From Anthracocystis setariae (taxonomy: Eukaryota; Basidiomycota; Ustilaginomycetes; Ustilaginales; Ustilaginaceae), in contig CAKMXJ010000002.1 of NCBI GenBank assembly GCA_928724745.1, forward strand, positions 620,001 to 684,000: DNA of 64,000 nucleotides, given 5' to 3'. Both the position numbers and the translations under genes were made by a program. How positions within the stretch are numbered: position 1 is the first letter of the stretch; every line of letters begins with the position of its first letter. Below are positions 30,201 to 40,088 of the stretch, in pieces. Under the pieces are notes generated by a model. That model ran no database searches. It saw nothing but the letters and a program-made list of their open reading frames with translations, and had not been told where the DNA came from.

Positions 30201-30532
30201 GCACCACTGTTGTGGAGTTTCTTAGAATGCCTGCTGGGGGATGTGGGCGACGAATAAGCAAAGAGACTTGGCTCAACAGGAAGACCGTCTGCTGCTGATG
30301 TGGGCAAGACGTAGGCAGCAGCCGAACTGTGAACCGAGGCCCTCGAGGTGAGTGCATTGCCGTGCAAGGGCGCATGGAGTTGGGAGCTAGAAGATGCTAT
30401 TTTGACGGGATTGGCACGCTTGGCAGATTCAAGGATGGTCGAGACCGAAGCCTTCTTGGTCAGAGTTTTGGGCGGTGCTGGAGCGCTCGGACGGTTGTAG
30501 GATGGCTGCGGTGGGTAGTGTCGGTCCATCAT
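27290..30532 (-). CDS. Large hypothetical protein: disordered N-terminus, charged coiled coil, F-box-like segment
   Basis: A 1080-residue protein from ATG 30532-30530 (a second ATG follows). Residues 1-240 are Ser/Pro/Ala-rich and look disordered. Residues 245-437 form a long, highly charged Arg/Lys/Glu coiled coil. An acidic Ser/Asp patch follows (about 445-520). From about 672 there is an F-box-like helix set (YSDLPELIFSATTPDVMARLVSHLDYADVKALRQTSKGIRFAL). The remaining 370 residues look globular with many aromatics (FRTWVPCSGGSGWLSDVELARC, GKYIFDGHYLRDL) but match no family I know; the end could be beta-rich. An F-box role in a Skp1-cullin ligase would be a guess. The frame is uninterrupted. 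Confidence 0.75.
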   Translation of the reverse strand: MMDRHYPPQPSYNRPSAPAPPKTLTKKASVSTILESAKRANPVKIASSSSQLHAPLHGNALTSRASVHSSAAAYVLPTSAADGLPVEPSLFAYSSPTSPSRHSKKLHNSGASVHTTQTKTSSKTQSDERAIIRNDRGGIEWKHAPSSSSTASSASHTAPPPRPARRAPLPPDTAESKSRTRSNATSPSKSDERRHLSQSADTPYRAAGIKSKPISTIQRPVNLRRRSTDDAEGFETAEEDDADARDWERSREAQMEADRLDVYRRQLAQQDGQRRIRTKASRDRLESDAMQRERQSAERRHAEHEARRLAREEKRRQEKEETRQRDKEEAQRRKLEAERAAEQDRIRKKKEAQEKEIRRKQKEQEERKRREGEAVKKAQAEAKRKEQERLAAIKAARDAVIDNERKLVEAKRQVEEEDVAARKAGRRQERRMKKALAAGFPPGYIDPKAPPSDDEDDEDVFPAQSDSDAGSEVFVDAGTDDDVEAKSATTGGSLARSLSNRDAPSSTDSSSDMPGTPSDEKPISMLATSSPWSHSAPPQVKFAVGTHGVPASTAPVVQQMAPFRFDKFRHAVKVGARRTPIKAEALANSTSLLAATFAATDDEDSADFDEDSTEIVKPKGPYREGGITYGRGWCAHGLADPSLAVDHRRYVNVDRTSEQEGYTIHYIDQVMYSDLPELIFSATTPDVMARLVSHLDYADVKALRQTSKGIRFALGQLAGREVVLSRFLAPIGYEAWKSAKLPSQTDGEVVEKDPLPLSFADCEAFLLSFDLQSEYARVGAEFARAPHKVDPRYPKLARSTTRAYNRVLTRLRMQPNYHLPLKKPLSPSADSFDTSVAATSPWKPGRAGLFRTWVPCSGGSGWLSDVELARCERELFIAGVWSHLKKGDVVWDTAVGDERNDGKYIFDGHYLRDLSVMFDRAGHLPSWLNCLAFAPSYYHNMIRSSDASQPVVYLDVLPWRDQIVSTMRLVQDQVETTAPTGTRYRISKWLYRAAITITPGSIISPQGANLQLIDPAWHGTIIIETQGTAEHAKILISRCSPPPTNSPNQLATTPWTILRPKSRPGLIWIKPLDIRDRVVF

Positions 30533-30717
30533 CTTGATGTGCTGCCCTAGACGAGATGTTGCGAGATCGAGACGGTTGGGGGGTATCGGATTGGGTGTTC
30601 CAGGGGAAGAGGGAGGTTGAGACGAAGGATGGTTCCTCGAGGCCAGTTAAGCGTAGAAGTGGGTCTGATATAGGTGTTGAGTAAGAGGTTGGTTTGGTGT
30701 GTGTGTGTGTGTGTGTG

Positions 30718-30753
<36 letters not shown>

Positions 30754-31857
30754 AAGACAGCGAGGAGGGGGATCCAACGAGGTGAGAGGGAGCGCGACTA
30801 CAATAATAATAGCAGCCCATGTTTCGGATCTGCAGGGTTGAGAGGCAGTGAGTCCGACAGTGCGGGGCGGATCGACAGTGTTTAGCGAGTCAAATGCGCA
30901 AATCGAAATGAATTTCAACAGACTACAGTAGTACTACAGTATAACCCAACAAGACGCAAATCATGTTTTTGTTTTCATTTTCGCGATCCGAATTCACAAT
31001 AATAATAATGGCTTGCATGGGCAATCGGCGCATATCAAAAAAGCTACTACTTATGGCTGCGATACTGTACTCCTTACGATGGTGTGAGCTACACAACAAT
31101 CCGAACTTTGAAGCAAGTCCTCAAGTTCAATCGTGACAATACGCTGGCAAGGTAGCGAGAGGACAAGTGGAATCGGAAGCGCACAGAGGAGGGGGCCTTT
31201 GCATTGGCTAGCGATCGTCGGTCGCCACATGCAACGCGGGAACCGAGCACCGAGATGCACCGCGCAGATCCATGCAGCAGCACAGTCAGTCATGCCGCTG
31301 CACTGTACCAAAGCCTCATTCCAACGAAGAAAAATATTTTTTAAAAAAAAGTCGAAAATTCCATACATTCCATTTTTCAGACAGGCAGACATGCCAGCTC
31401 ACTTCACCCTCGTGACTTTTGTGGAATCCTACTCTAGCTCGGTCTAACAAACAGTCCAGTTTGACTTGTCAACCATCAATCATTATTCTCGAGTTCAACC
31501 ACCTCGTTCATATTCAGTTAGGACGTACTTGTTCATACTGCACTGCAAACGCACGATTGGCTGCTCAGAAGATTCAACCCGCCATCTCAAGCTCAAATGC
31601 CCATCGCCATCCTGAACGGAAAAGAGTCGAGAACGAAACAAAGCTTTTTTGGAGCCACAATTTCTAACCCAATTTGTATGCTCACCTTCATTCATTCTCA
31701 AATTTACATGACATCAACGGTTGACAAGTAAGCTTGCTCAAACGCAAGCAAACACTTTTACTACCTATGACCAACGCATTCGAATGCTAAATACACGACA
31801 AGACTTGTCTAGATTGCTGAATGCTAGCAGAAATACAGAGTAACAAAGATTGTGCAA
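30533..31857. promoter_or_regulatory. 1.3 kb gap: promoter of the coiled-coil gene and ENA 3' region
   Basis: Contains the compound GT/GA microsatellite at 30697-30749, several A/T-rich tracts (for example 31325-31352), and no conserved open frame. The right part should hold the ENA terminator. No RNA gene was recognised. Confidence 0.45.
30697..30749. repeat. Compound microsatellite (GT)11-(GA)14
   Basis: An uninterrupted GT run (30697-30718) followed after two bases by a GA run (30721-30749). It lies 165-215 bases upstream of the start of the minus-strand coiled-coil gene, so on its coding strand this reads as a TC/AC-rich promoter or leader. Confidence 0.9.
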
Positions 31858-34800
31858 CTAGGCCATTTGGCCAACCGCCGTGATCTCGCTCGAAGTTGTT
31901 GGCGCTGGCGTCATCTTTTTGCTATGCTGCTGTTGCTGCTCCTTCTCGTGGTCAGTGAGACCGGCGTTGTTCGCAGCCCCATTTCCAACCTGCTGCTCCT
32001 CATCCACCAGACGACAAGTGTCAGCTTGCTTTCGACGGAAATAAATGCGCTTGCCCCACTTCCAGAACTCGATGCCACCCACAAAGAGCAAGCTGCAGAC
32101 GAAAATGATGCCCCACTCCCAACTGATACCCTTGTGCAGAAAAACCACGTCGTTGAGCCCAGGAATGTAGAGGATGGGGAAAACGCTGAAGAAGCCACCG
32201 ACGACACAGATGAACAGGAACTTGTTCTTGCCCCACGTGTCTTTGAACCACTGGTTGTACCAACGTCCATCCTCACGCATGGCGAAGAAGCTCTTCCTCA
32301 AATCCACCACCTCCCAGGCCAGCAGCAGCGAGAACCACGTCATCACCGCAAACGTCGACGCGCGTGCGCGGAAAACCAGATCGCATGCCTCATTGTAACT
32401 TGCATTGCACCCTTCGCCCAGATTTCCATCGCCCCAGCCGTACTCGACCAGCACGAACGTGGTCAGGCACAGCGCCGCCATCCAAAATCCGTATACGGTG
32501 AGGTCGATCAGCATTTCCGGCGTAAAGATCCCCCACTTGTTCGAACGAGGCTTTCGCTTCATCACGTCCGTAGACGCCTTCTCCATACCGAGCCCCATGG
32601 CCGGGAAGCCGGAAGTCACCATGATGATGTACAGGATCTCGACGGGCGACAGCGGGAACACCGAAAGTCCAGTGGCATCCTTGAAAGCCAACCCGATCAA
32701 AAGCACCGACGCCTGAGCCACATTCTGAGCAAGCAAATGGCAGACGAACTTGGAAATGTTGTCAGCCATACGACGACCTTCCTCGATCGCATTTCCGATC
32801 GAAGCGAAGTTGTCGTCGGTCAAAACAATGTCCGAAGCATCCTTGGCGACGTCCGATCCATTCATGCCCATCGCGATTCCAACATCCGACATTTTCAGCG
32901 AAGGCGAGTCGTTGACACCATCGCCCGTCATGGCGCAGAACTTGCCACGTCGATGAAGTGCTTCGATCATCCTGACCTTCGTCTGTGGTGCACATCTGGC
33001 GATCACCAAAGGAAGTTGGGGGAGAGCGTCGATCTCGGCCTCGGAAAGCTTGTCGAATTGCGCGGCGGTCATGACCATGCTTTCGATTTCGGCCTTGGAG
33101 TACCTGGTAGTGTTGCTTGGCACGATGCCAACATCGAGAGCGATAGCCTTGGCCGTTCCGGGATGGTCGCCCGTAAGCATGCGAACCGTGATACCGGCTT
33201 CCTTGCACTTGCGAACCGCCCCGGCCGTCTCGCGACGCGGAGGGTCGTACAGACCCACGAGGCCGAGGAAGATCATGTTGAATTCGACATCCTCACGCTC
33301 GAGCTCCTCGCCCAGCTGCTTCTCGCTTTCGGCAAGCTTACGGTGAGCGAGAGCAAGAACGCGCAGGCCTTGGCTAGCGAGCGATTCCATGTTCTCCAAA
33401 ACCTGCGATTCGAACCCCTCGGTCAAGTCAACAATGCCCTCAGTGGTCTGCGCTGAAACGCACGATTCGAGCACACGTTCCACCGCGCCTTTCATCATGG
33501 CGTAGCTTTGACCAAACTCGTTGTTGACGTAGGTGACAGCCATGCGCTTGACCGAGCTATCGAAGGGATATTCGGCGATTTGCGACCACTTGGCAGCGTA
33601 ACGGTCTTTTTCGGTCACTTCCTTATCCGCATCGCTACCTTTGGTAAGGCGAAGACGTCCCCATGCGAAACGTGTGACGAACGTTTGTATGGCGCATTCG
33701 GTAGGATCGCCGTGCGCAGTCCAGGAGTGCGTCTCCTTGTCCTTAAACACCGTGGCAAGGTTGCAGAGCGAAGCAACGTTCATGAAATCCGCGAATCGGT
33801 CGTTGCCTTGGACCTTGTCCGACTTTCCGGAGCGCGCAACCACCTCGCCATCGTCGATATGGCCCGACGACTTCACGTTGCGCGGCTCAATGTCGTTGAC
33901 CGTGACCTCTCCGAGCGTGGGGTTGAAGGGTTCGTTGGTCTCGGAGACGCTGTAAGTGCCCATAGCGGGGACCCATGCCTTGCGTACCACCATCTTGCCT
34001 TGCGTCAACGTACCGGTCTTGTCGGAGCAAATGTCGTTGATGGATCCAAGAGCTTCGAGCGAGTCGAGTTTGCGCACAATGACGTTTCTCTTGACCATGG
34101 CCTTGGAGCCCATCGCCATGGTAATGGTGAGGACGGCGGTGAGGGATGCAGGGATCATGGAAACACCGGTGGCGACAGCGTAGATGATGACTTCGTTGTC
34201 AGTCCAGTTGTTGGAGAGGAAGACGATGACGGCGAAAAGCACAGCGACGAAGAAGAGGCCGACGGCGAGCTGCGACAGACGTCGCTGAAGAGGTGTTCCC
34301 GTGTTGGTACCGAGGAAGTTGTTCACCTTGTCCCAGACGGTAAGCGCACCAGCTTGAACGTAGCGATGAGGAAGTGCCTTGCCGTAAGCGTTCTTTTTGA
34401 CGTCTCGGATCTTTTGCGCTTTGGCGGCACCACGAAGAGCGTCAGCGATCTTGCCGATCTCGGTGTTCATTCCAGTGCCAACGACAACACCGGTGGCGCG
34501 ACCCTTTGTGACGGTGGATGAAGTGAACGCCATGTTGAGACGGTCGCCAACACCGACTTCGTCGGCAGCAGAGTAGACTTGCGTGTGGTCCTTGGCAACA
34601 GGGAGCGATTCACCGGTGAGGAGAGCCTCGTCCGTTTCAAAGTTCATCGAGTCGATAAGACGACAGTCGGCAGGAACAGTGTCACCCGTGCTGAGTTCAA
34701 TGATGTCACCGGAGACCACCTCGTTGGCAGAGATGGTCTGGCCCTCACCGTTGCGGTTGACACGAGCGGTGGGCGAGGCGAGGTTGCGGAGGGCGTTCAT

Positions 34801-35294
34801 GGTCTTTTCAGCCGAAAGTTCTTGGAAGAAGCCGACAATGATGTTGATGGCGACGACACCGGCAAGCACGCCACCTTCGATCCAGGAGCCGATACCGAGG
34901 GAGACACCCATAGCGAGGACTAGGACCTGTGAAATGAAGGAATGAGGCAAGAAGTAGCTTTCAAGTCAATACAAATGACATGTACATGTTGAGACAGGTA
35001 GTTAGGTGGTTTCAGCGCAAAACTTACCAGAGTCATGGCATTTGCAACCTGGTGAAGAAGGATTTTAAAGATGCTGATCTCGTCGCCGCCTTCGAGCTGG
35101 TTTGGCCCGTACTTCTGTCGTCGAGTTTCAATGTCGTTTTTGTTGAGACCATGTTCAGGGTCGTCGACGCCGAGCGCTTTGAGCACGCTAGTGTAGTGAT
35201 GCTGCCATGCTGCCTCGAGAGCCTCGTCGACGGTGATTTCAGGACCCTGGATGGTGTCGCTGCGGGGGAATTTTTCGTCCTTGTTGTTGACCAT
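31858..35294 (-). CDS. ena1: ENA-type (P-type IID) Na+/K+ exporting ATPase, two exons
   Basis: Exons 35294-35028 and 34926-31858, joined across a 101-nt intron (donor GTAAGT, acceptor CACAG); product 1111 residues. The N-terminus matches the cation ATPase N domain. Exon 2 has TGESLPVAK (actuator), PEGL-like transmembrane region, ICSDKTGTLTQGK with phosphorylated Asp391, MTGDHPGTAKAIA and GDGVNDSPSLKMSDVGIAMG. These and the C-terminal membrane segments place it in subfamily IID, plasma- or endomembrane pumps that expel Na+ or K+ at high salt or high pH. A stop codon (TAG) lies in frame 4 codons before the ATG, so the start is firm. The symbol follows smut ena1; paralogue identity (ena1 versus ena2) is not settled. 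The upstream region is rich in PacC-type sites. Confidence 0.93.
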
Positions 35295-35576
35295 CGTGGG
35301 CTACTGGAAGGAGCTTCGGTCTTGGTCAGAGAGGATGAGAATGGAGCGGGCTGGGTCGCCTATCACAGACAGGTAGGCCGACCAACAGTGGGAATTGAAC
35401 TGTCAAGAGTAGCTGCTCAGGCTGCGCAGGTAGAGAAGAGCGCTGAGTGATAAGGCTGAGAGAGCAGCAGTGGTGAAGAGAGGGAGAGAAAGGTGATAGA
35501 AAGGATGCTCGTCTTGCTTGTTGATGGAGGAGCGGTTGGGGAAGAAGGCGATGAAGAAGCCGCCGCAGCACCGAGG

Positions 35577-35583
35577 TTATATA
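35577..35583 (-). promoter_or_regulatory. Candidate TATA box of ENA
   Basis: TATATAA on the minus strand, about 283 bases before the ENA ATG and just upstream of a CT-rich, ATG-free leader. This spacing would give a leader of roughly 250 nt. Confidence 0.45.
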
Positions 35584-35650
35584 CCTTCAGCTTGAGGATG
35601 GCCAATGTCGACGAGTGGGGGAGACCCTCGACGGCAACGGCGGCACCGGT

Positions 35651-37094
35651 CTTGGCCGAAGGAGTCGACATGTCAGCATTGGCAACGCTGAGCAGGCACC
35701 TCGACGGTGTTTTCGGTTAGAACCTGAGAAGAAGAGGCGAATTCTTTCTGATTGCGAGCAACGTCGGGATTCGAGTGGAACAGAGTGCGCCGAGGCAAGG
35801 GCTCGAGTACTTTACCATATGACTGGCTGCCACGCGCACTTGGATCACGTCGGAAGAAATGGCTGGCTGCGGAAATGCCAAGACTGCGGCTTTTCGGCAC
35901 CATCGACGCTTCAGTATCTGTAGCTCCCACGCTATCTTGTTGGATGCATTCATGCGGCTCATCCACCGATGGATATTTCTGCTGCTCGCTGCTCGATGAT
36001 TCAGATACAAGAGCATACACATCTCAATCACTAAAATCAATCGAAGGAAGGTAGCATGCGACTTGAAACCCCAAAGCCAGGGTCCAGTACAGTTTGGTCG
36101 CGGAGCAGAAAGTTGCGGGAGCAGTCCAAAGTTGCAGGTCCATGGGCGGCAGGCTGTGTCATTGATTGGTGATGCAGTGAGTAATCGTCGAGTCTGGGCT
36201 GAAGTGCATAGCCAAGAGCTTTCCAGTCAGGGACAAGATAGAAACGCGGCGAATTCTTTCGATAGTACATACTGTGCTGTACGTAAAGGTGGAATATTCA
36301 GTATGATGGTTGTTGCGATATTGTCGCTTTGCAGAGATATCGATCCGGAGCACGTTTTGGTGGTGCCTGTCTGTGACGTCGACATAGTGACTATAGCCAA
36401 GACTTGACAGGGCTAACTGGTTGGAGGTTTAAGCGTTGTGAATCACCGTCGTCTCGAAGCCGACTTCTACTGTCGAGCTGCTTGGACGCCTGCCAAGACG
36501 GCACGCCAAGAGCGTCGATTCTTGCTCTCATCCTACGCCTGGAACTTCCACGGCAAATTCGACGCAAAGTTGGAACGGGTCTTGGCATGAAAGCCGATTC
36601 ACTGCCGACACTGCTCCCGTGCTGCTACTCTTCGTTCCGGTGTGAATTCTCGGAGAAATAAGTTTGATTTACCCTTCATTTGTGTGGGACCGAACTTGGG
36701 GAACGCTACAACAACGCTGCGGTTTGCCAGTCGAAAATTAGAGCGTTCTTCGTGAGGCTGCCACCATGGATCGTGCGGTAACACACTGCTGTCCCAGACC
36801 CGAACTTTCCGCTCCTTGCATGTTGACTACAACTGAGACTGGTGTCAGCATCGTTCAATCTCCACACAGACATACTAGCTGTAGCGCAGTTCGACGCCGG
36901 GGTAGCCGGCTCCATGCCAAGCCTTTCGACCTCCGCACGTGGTCCAGCCGAACCTCATCCGTCAACGAACCTAGGCGATGCAACAAACCTCGTCTGGCTT
37001 CCATGCCGTAACGAGGAGAGGGCTGTCGCTCTGGTAAGATTATGTAGACCCCGTTCATGCATACTTGCTCTGTACGCCGCGACAGAGTCTTGGC
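35651..37094. promoter_or_regulatory. Cluster of nine GCCAAG (PacC/Rim101-type) cores upstream of ENA
   Basis: GCCAAG occurs on the plus strand at 35877, 36211, 36396, 36492, 36505 and 36916, and on the minus strand (seen as CTTGGC) at 35651, 36581 and 37089. The consensus for PacC/Rim101 zinc-finger regulators is GCCARG. For random sequence of even composition about one copy is expected in this 2 kb. ENA genes are known alkaline-pH targets of this pathway in fungi. Binding is inferred, not shown. Confidence 0.5.
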
Positions 37095-37261
37095 GCGAAG
37101 AAACGACGTTTTCGTAGCTTGCCTGTAGTATGCAGATGGCATCGGCTCGCTTTTGATCTTGATGTCCGTGTTGACAATTGGTGCGATATCGATGTACTGT
37201 CCCGTACAGTGCAGCGGTGAGATAGTCTCATCCGTTTAAGAGCGATCGTACGCGACAGCGT

Positions 37262-39732
37262 TCAGTGCCTGATCAGATCAAAGCAAGAATCGTGCAACGG
37301 TCAGCGAGCTGTATCCTCTCGGCTAGTTCAACCCAGCAATCTAGCGAGAGAATCTCGTCTATCCAAGCAATCACGCATCTTTGTGGGTTGGGCTGGCGTC
37401 TACAAAGGCCCGGCCGCCGGCACGAGGGCAAGCAGGCCAACCTTATCGGGGAGACTAAGAAAACAACTTACGCGAAAAGACAGTCATCGCCATGAGCGCA
37501 GTGCTGACCTCGAGCGATTGTCGGGCACTTTTGTTGCTTGAATTTGCGATGCAATTGCTCCTTCTCCGTCGGTGTGAGCGGTTCATGCGAGAACTCGCAC
37601 GATTCGCCTCGCGCGCACCCGATTCGCGTCAGATGGTGGAAGGCGCACGGCGGTGCAAATTTGGGTTCTGTATCCGAGGCGTCGGAACCGACAGCTTCTA
37701 CAGCTTCTCGATTCTGTTGATTGTGCCAAGCAGAGGTCAAGTCAGCGGAGAGTCAAGAGCAAACCAGATCAAATACGAAGGGACGTGTCAGCGCAACTGG
37801 GGCTTGGGTCAACAACAGTACACCCCTCGTTGTCCAAGGTGATGCGTTCGAAATCTTGCCACTGTGTTTAGTGGCCCTCCTTGCCATACTCACATATCTC
37901 ACCGAATCCTCGATCACCGCCGAACTGGTCCTGAATAGGTAGTCGAGATTCAGAGCGCGGTGCGCATACGCCTGATACGTACTCGATTCCTTAGCAAACC
38001 CCGGCGTCTGAATTAGGTTGACCTTCTTCTCCAACAGGCCTTTCTCGTGGATCGTCCGCAAATCATCCAGATATCCGTAATCGTCCAAACCGCCCAGATA
38101 GACGCGATAACAGTCGCGATCGCGAATCGCGTCCGCCAACGCTGCCCTGACGCGCAAATCGGCCGCCTGATCCGCTTTGCCCACATGGACAGCGTAGTTG
38201 TGCGGACTGCTATCCATGATGGCATTGACGAACTCGTAGAAGACGTCTTTGCGGAGAACGCGCGCATGGTTCAACGTTGAGACGAGGGATGACATCGAGC
38301 AGAACAGACGAAGACGAAGATCGAGCTTGTGCGGGATGAGCCGATGATGTCTGGCGATGCAAGAGCGTAGTTCATTGACTACAAACTTGCCGCCGTCGGA
38401 CCCCTGGCACATGTGACGCGGGTGGAAAAGCAGGTTGTCAAAGTCAATCACCACTAAGATGTACTGTCGTGGACCGGCGTCGAGCGCTGCTTCGAGATAT
38501 GTCTGTGTTTGTGGGCCAAACCGCTTTAGCGCGTAGTCCTCATGGGGATCCCAGACAGTTTCGGATTGGTAGAGCCCGATGAACTCATCCGCGTCCACGT
38601 TTCGCAAACTCGATAGCGTGGGTCGCAAAAACTTGGGTTGCGATTCCGGATCGATCAATTCGGAATCGATTTCTGCCTGCCAATCAGAGGGGGGCACAGC
38701 CTCTTGCGGCTCCGAAACTTCATGAGACGTGTTTGCGATTGCACTATCGCTCATCAAGGTAGGCTCTGTCGTACTTGCAAGCCCTGTCTGGTTAGCATCG
38801 TTGGAAGTTGAAGGTGACGAGGCGCTCCCGGAGCGAGCAAAGAACGCTCTCAGTTGCTCCTGAGCTATTCGTAGCGCGTCTGCTGGAGCCTGTTTGGCTG
38901 CAGTCTCTTCCATTTCGACTGCTGCTTTGTCTGTTGTTCCTTGATCTGGCTCTGAATTGTCCAACTTGGACGAGGATTTGGATGCGTGCTGCAGCCTGCT
39001 GTCCAAGGTGGCACTAGCCTTGTTGGAATTGCCTGGTCTCTCGCGTGTTCGCTCATCACCATGGACATCGGCATCAGCTGCAGCTTTGGATAGCTCTGAG
39101 CTGTCCAACTTGGACGAGGATTTGGATGCGTGCTGCAGCCTGCTGTCCAAAGTGGCACTAGCCTTGTTGGAATTGCCTGGTCTCTCGCGTGTTCGCTCCT
39201 CACCATGGACATCGGCATCAGCTGCAGCTTTGGAATGCTCTGAACTGTCCAACTTGGACGAGGATTTGGAAGGGTGCTGCAGCCTGCTGCCTAAGGTGGC
39301 CTTAGCCTTGTAGGACTTGCCTGGTGTGGAGCTTTTCTCGCGTGTCCGCTCATCACCATGGGCATCAGCATCAGCTGCAGCTTTGGAATGACGGTGCAAA
39401 CTGTCCTTGCTTCTACGAGTAGACTTCTGTTCTTCGTTATGCTGGGCAAACCATTTTGCAGCGATGAACCTGGGTTTGATGATCTTGACGTACTTGTTGT
39501 TGGCTTGCCCCTTTGTACTGTCGAGAGTTCTTGACACGGAGCTGCGTGAAGGATGATTGGGACGTTTGATGGTGGTTGCACTGTTGCTAGTCGATGCGGT
39601 GGCCGTTGAAGCAGAGCGCCGAGCTGCATGCTGACATCGGGAAACTTCCAGTCGTATCGAGGAGCTGCTCGACGAGAAACAGCTAGCAGTCAGAGACTTG
39701 ACCACGGGCCTTGAGGATGTTGCATACCACAT
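37262..39732 (-). CDS. DUF7923-type protein with two C-terminal CCCH zinc fingers, three exons
   Basis: Exons 39732-37894, 37713-37472 and 37268-37262 give 695 residues. Introns are 180 nt (donor GTGAGT, CTGAC branch-like, acceptor CAACAG) and 203 nt (donor GTAAGT, CTGAC, acceptor ATCAG). Start is the first ATG; the longer frame begins with TTG. The N-terminus is Ser/Arg-rich and could be a mitochondrial presequence. Residues 117-263 are three tandem repeats of 51/48/48. About 424-602 (ILVVIDFDNLLFHP ... YLGGLDDYGYLDDL) match the fungal DUF7923 domain, probably a NYN/PIN-like fold with acidic residues. Two CCCH fingers end the protein; the second is C-x8-C-x5-C-x3-H, its His coming from the 7-nt third exon. 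An RNA-related role is inferred. Confidence 0.82.
38944..39384 (-). repeat. Three tandem coding repeats (51, 48, 48 codons)
   Basis: Each unit begins KAAADADxHGxERTRE and ends with SRLQHxSKSSSKLDxSE. The second and third units are nearly identical at both DNA and protein level; the first has three extra codons (SSTPGKSYK). They lie in the hydrophilic N-terminal part of the DUF7923/CCCH protein. Confidence 0.85.
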
Positions 39733-40088
39733 CTGCTGTCTGTCCTGGGCGTTCCGTATCAACTTGGTCAATGTCGACAGCTAGGTGAAGCAAAGATGCA
39801 AAGGTGCAAAACCTACAGCCAGGAAAAGTTTCCTTTCTTCTTGCTGTCGTTGGTGGAACAAAATCATCCCGAAACCCGAACTTTGCGCTGCCACGAGCAC
39901 GCGGTGTTGGACCCTGAAGGCCACCACAACATGCACATGTTGGACACCATCATACCATCTTAGCTGGTCAGCGTGGACCGTCGAGGACAACCATGAACGG
40001 ATAGACTCACTCGTAAGGGCGGAACAAAATTGCAGTCACCATCGCCATAGGTGCCGTCGTCACTTGCTCCTCCCTTGCAACTGCCACT
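39733..40088. promoter_or_regulatory. Divergent promoter region (DUF7923/CCCH gene / REV7)
   Basis: About 355 bases separating the two starts. No TATA box or repeat stands out; the sequence is of mixed composition. Confidence 0.4.

Larger units (their letters stand above)
35295..37261 (-). promoter_or_regulatory. Long ENA promoter region (about 2 kb)
   Basis: Lies between the ENA start and the 3' end of the DUF7923/CCCH gene. The first 260 bases upstream of the ATG contain no ATG on the gene strand and are pyrimidine-rich (a likely leader). A TATATAA at 35583-35577 is the likely TATA box. Nine GCCAAG cores are spread from 35651 to 37094. An open frame at 35671-35417 (84 residues, ATG start) overlaps the TATA box and is not called as a gene. 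Confidence 0.6.

Noticed and set aside
31852..33456. 534-residue open frame on the plus strand
   Set aside because: Antisense shadow of the ENA coding exon; composition is odd (many His, Arg, Glu) and it starts at a non-ATG codon.
35417..35671. 84-residue open frame with ATG (MSTPSAKTGAAVAV...) upstream of ENA
   Set aside because: It overlaps the candidate TATA box and ends before the ENA leader. Attempts to splice it to the ENA start fail because a TAG lies in frame four codons before the ENA ATG. No family is recognised.
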